Positions 6,330 to 7,869 of a stretch of 7,869 bases of DNA are shown piece after piece. Under the pieces are notes generated by a model. That model searched no databases. It was not told where the DNA came from and was given only the letters and a program-made list of their open reading frames with translations. Origin of the DNA: Nocardioides sp. (GTDB lineage Bacteria > Actinomycetota > Actinomycetes > Propionibacteriales > Nocardioidaceae); contig JARICB010000224.1 in assembly GCA_029264225.1 (NCBI GenBank), forward strand, positions 1 through 7,869. The letters run 5' to 3'. How positions within the stretch are numbered: position 1 is the stretch's first letter; every line of letters starts with the position of its first letter. A program made the position numbers and the translations under genes.

Positions 6330-7869
6330 GTGGCAGCAGGTGACTTCTTTCGTCGGCACAAGGTGGCCGTCGCGTCGAACACTGCCCTGGTGCTGGCTGT
6401 GGGAGTTGTCCTTACCTATGCCCTGACTGCTGACGGCTACCAGGCCCACGAGGCTCAGTTGAACGACGGCGGCATCTGGGTCGTCAACGGCGACCGGGGC
6501 ATCTACGGTCGCATGAACAAGCCGATCAACCAGCTCGACACCTCTGTCTTCGCCGAGCGTGGGGACCTGCCCCTCGACGTGGTGCAGGACGGTGCAGCTG
6601 TGGTCGCGATCGACCGGCAGGCCAGTACGGCGCAGGTGATCGATCCGCTGACCTCGGCCCTGGATGCCAGTGGCCGGATCTCGATCCCCAGCTCTGGCGA
6701 TCAGCAGATGGGTGGCGGCTCCTTCGCCTCCGTTGACGCCGAGACCGGCGACCTCTGGGCCACCCGCCTCGACCCCCAGCGCGGGAAACCTCTCATCACT
6801 GCGCTCGAGCGTCAGGCCAAGCCACTCGACACCGTGGGCGCGGGGGCGGCCCTGGCGGTGACGTCGACCGGCCTGGTCGTGGCCACCTCATCGCAGGCAC
6901 ACACCGTTACCTACCTGGTTGCGAAGGGGGAGAAGTTCGAGAAGCCACGCACGGACGACCTCCCCACCCGGGCCGGCGAGCCCACGGCCGTGACCACCGT
7001 CGGTGAGCGAGTGATCACCCTCGACGGCGCGAGCGGTGACCTGACCGTGCTCGGCGGCGCGACGGCGACCCTGCCCCTCGGAGCTGTCCTGCAGGAACCA
7101 GGAGCCGCAGCCGACTCCGTGCTGGTGGCAACTGACGGCGCCCTGATGAGCATCGACCTCGACTCGGGGACCACCACGGTCGTGGCGGAGAACCTCAACG
7201 GCACCCCGGCAGAGCCGGTCCGGCTCGGTGCCTGCGTCTACGGCGCCTGGTCCGGGGGCCTGGGCGCGGTCGCCGTCCAATGCGGCAACGACTCGGTGCA
7301 GCAGACGGTGCTGACGGGCAAGGCCAGCAACCTGCTCTTCCGGGTCAACCACGGCGAGATCGTCCTCAACGACGCCACCAGTGGCGCGGTGTGGGAGATC
7401 GACTCCCCGAAGCCGCAGCAGATCGACAACTGGAACGCCTTCACCGCGACCAAGAAGGTCGAGGACAAGGACAAGTTGAACGAGGAGCAGGGCAGCGGCG
7501 ACCGACGCCCACCGAAGGCGAAACCGGATGACTACGGCGCCCGCTCCGGTCGCACCACTGTCTTGCACCCCCTTGACAACGACTCGGCTCCCGAGGGTCG
7601 GCTGCTGAGTATCGTCGACGTCGATCAGCCCACGGGCGGTGCCCAGGTCGAGATCAGTCCCGATGGTCAGGCGCTGGTGCTCCAGTTGCCCGAGCGGGCC
7701 AGGGACACCTCCTTCGACTACTACATCGACGACGGCCGCAGTAACTTCTCCGCCCACGCGCGGGTCTCGGTCGCAGTGCGTGCCACAGGTGCCAACGCGC
7801 CCCCCACCGTTCGTGCGGGCTTCGAGCCTCGCAAGTGGCGGGTCCCGGCGAGTGGGTCCCTTACGGTTC
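6330..7869 (+). CDS. Large membrane-anchored surface protein: propeller-like domain plus Ig/cadherin-like repeats (3'-truncated)
   Basis: The frame is open to the window edge, giving 513 codons of a longer gene. The GTG at 6330 is preceded by TAAGGGG (6317–6323); an in-frame stop at 6300–6302 limits upstream starts. The N-terminus is basic (FFRRHK, 6–11), then a single TM helix or uncleaved signal (12–32), so the rest should lie outside the membrane. Residues about 45–372 repeat short beta motifs such as GIWVVN, DLWATRLD, LMSIDLDSG and AVWEID, and look like a beta-propeller; C302 and C318 may form a disulfide. A highly charged linker (375–408) follows. Residues 408–484 form a cadherin/Ig-like bacterial repeat with the marker LDNDS (415–419) and FDYYIDDG near its end; another domain starts at about 487 (NAPPTV). 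Related actinobacterial proteins can be very long, with many Ig/FN3 domains. It is probably an envelope scaffold or adhesin linked to the divergent kinase; its exact function is unknown. Confidence 0.85.
   Translation, partial: MAAGDFFRRHKVAVASNTALVLAVGVVLTYALTADGYQAHEAQLNDGGIWVVNGDRGIYGRMNKPINQLDTSVFAERGDLPLDVVQDGAAVVAIDRQASTAQVIDPLTSALDASGRISIPSSGDQQMGGGSFASVDAETGDLWATRLDPQRGKPLITALERQAKPLDTVGAGAALAVTSTGLVVATSSQAHTVTYLVAKGEKFEKPRTDDLPTRAGEPTAVTTVGERVITLDGASGDLTVLGGATATLPLGAVLQEPGAAADSVLVATDGALMSIDLDSGTTTVVAENLNGTPAEPVRLGACVYGAWSGGLGAVAVQCGNDSVQQTVLTGKASNLLFRVNHGEIVLNDATSGAVWEIDSPKPQQIDNWNAFTATKKVEDKDKLNEEQGSGDRRPPKAKPDDYGARSGRTTVLHPLDNDSAPEGRLLSIVDVDQPTGGAQVEISPDGQALVLQLPERARDTSFDYYIDDGRSNFSAHARVSVAVRATGANAPPTVRAGFEPRKWRVPASGSLTV

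Noticed and set aside
6217..6426. 69-codon ATG frame in the divergent gap
   Set aside because: It has no clear ribosome site or domain and runs out of frame into the well-supported giant gene that begins at 6330.
6888..7757. 289-codon minus-strand frame opposite the giant gene
   Set aside because: It is an antisense shadow. The plus frame has a membrane anchor and a recognisable Ig/cadherin-like repeat, while the minus frame has no domain.

Overview
The window looks like chromosomal DNA of a high-GC actinobacterium. The pointers are strongly GC-biased third codon positions, GTG starts on five of the six genes whose starts are visible, a short-LID adenylate kinase, and a Ser/Thr kinase–FHA–giant Ig-like protein locus of a type I know from Actinomycetota. 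Nocardioides/Propionibacteriaceae relatives are my best guess at a finer level, but the sequence does not prove it.

Region 1 (1–2276, + strand) is the distal end of the ribosomal-protein 'spc' operon. It holds the C-terminal two thirds of secY, then adk (1-nt overlap) and map (13-nt gap). These are ordinary housekeeping genes for the Sec translocon, adenylate metabolism and N-terminal methionine removal. The infA/rpmJ/rpsM genes that often follow map in actinobacteria are not here.

Region 2 (2277–3547, + strand) starts with a 212-nt leader that carries a recognisable yybP-ykoY (Mn2+-sensing) riboswitch, followed by a TerC-family membrane protein, a probable Mn2+ transporter. The leader shows a legible switch. 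The 3' strand of riboswitch stem P1 can pair perfectly over 9 bp with the Shine-Dalgarno region of the TerC gene, so the two structures exclude each other. This predicts translation that is turned ON by Mn2+.

Region 3 (3511–3560) is the convergent junction of the TerC gene and the kinase gene. Their stop codons are 1 nt apart, and a perfect 9-bp inverted repeat straddles them. It is a candidate shared terminator.

Region 4 (3549–7869) is a cell-envelope signalling locus. On the minus strand, an FHA-domain protein with an internal zinc ribbon overlaps by 4 nt a membrane-anchored Ser/Thr kinase with a small FN3-like ectodomain. Divergent from them, across a 163-nt regulatory gap, is the start of a very large surface protein: one N-terminal membrane anchor, a beta-propeller-like domain, a charged linker, then cadherin/Ig-like repeats that run off the window. 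From memory of similar actinobacterial loci, I expect MoxR ATPase, DUF58, transglutaminase and PP2C phosphatase genes to follow beyond the right edge. The kinase family has a non-canonical P+1 loop. No mobile elements, CRISPR arrays, tRNAs or rRNAs were seen.
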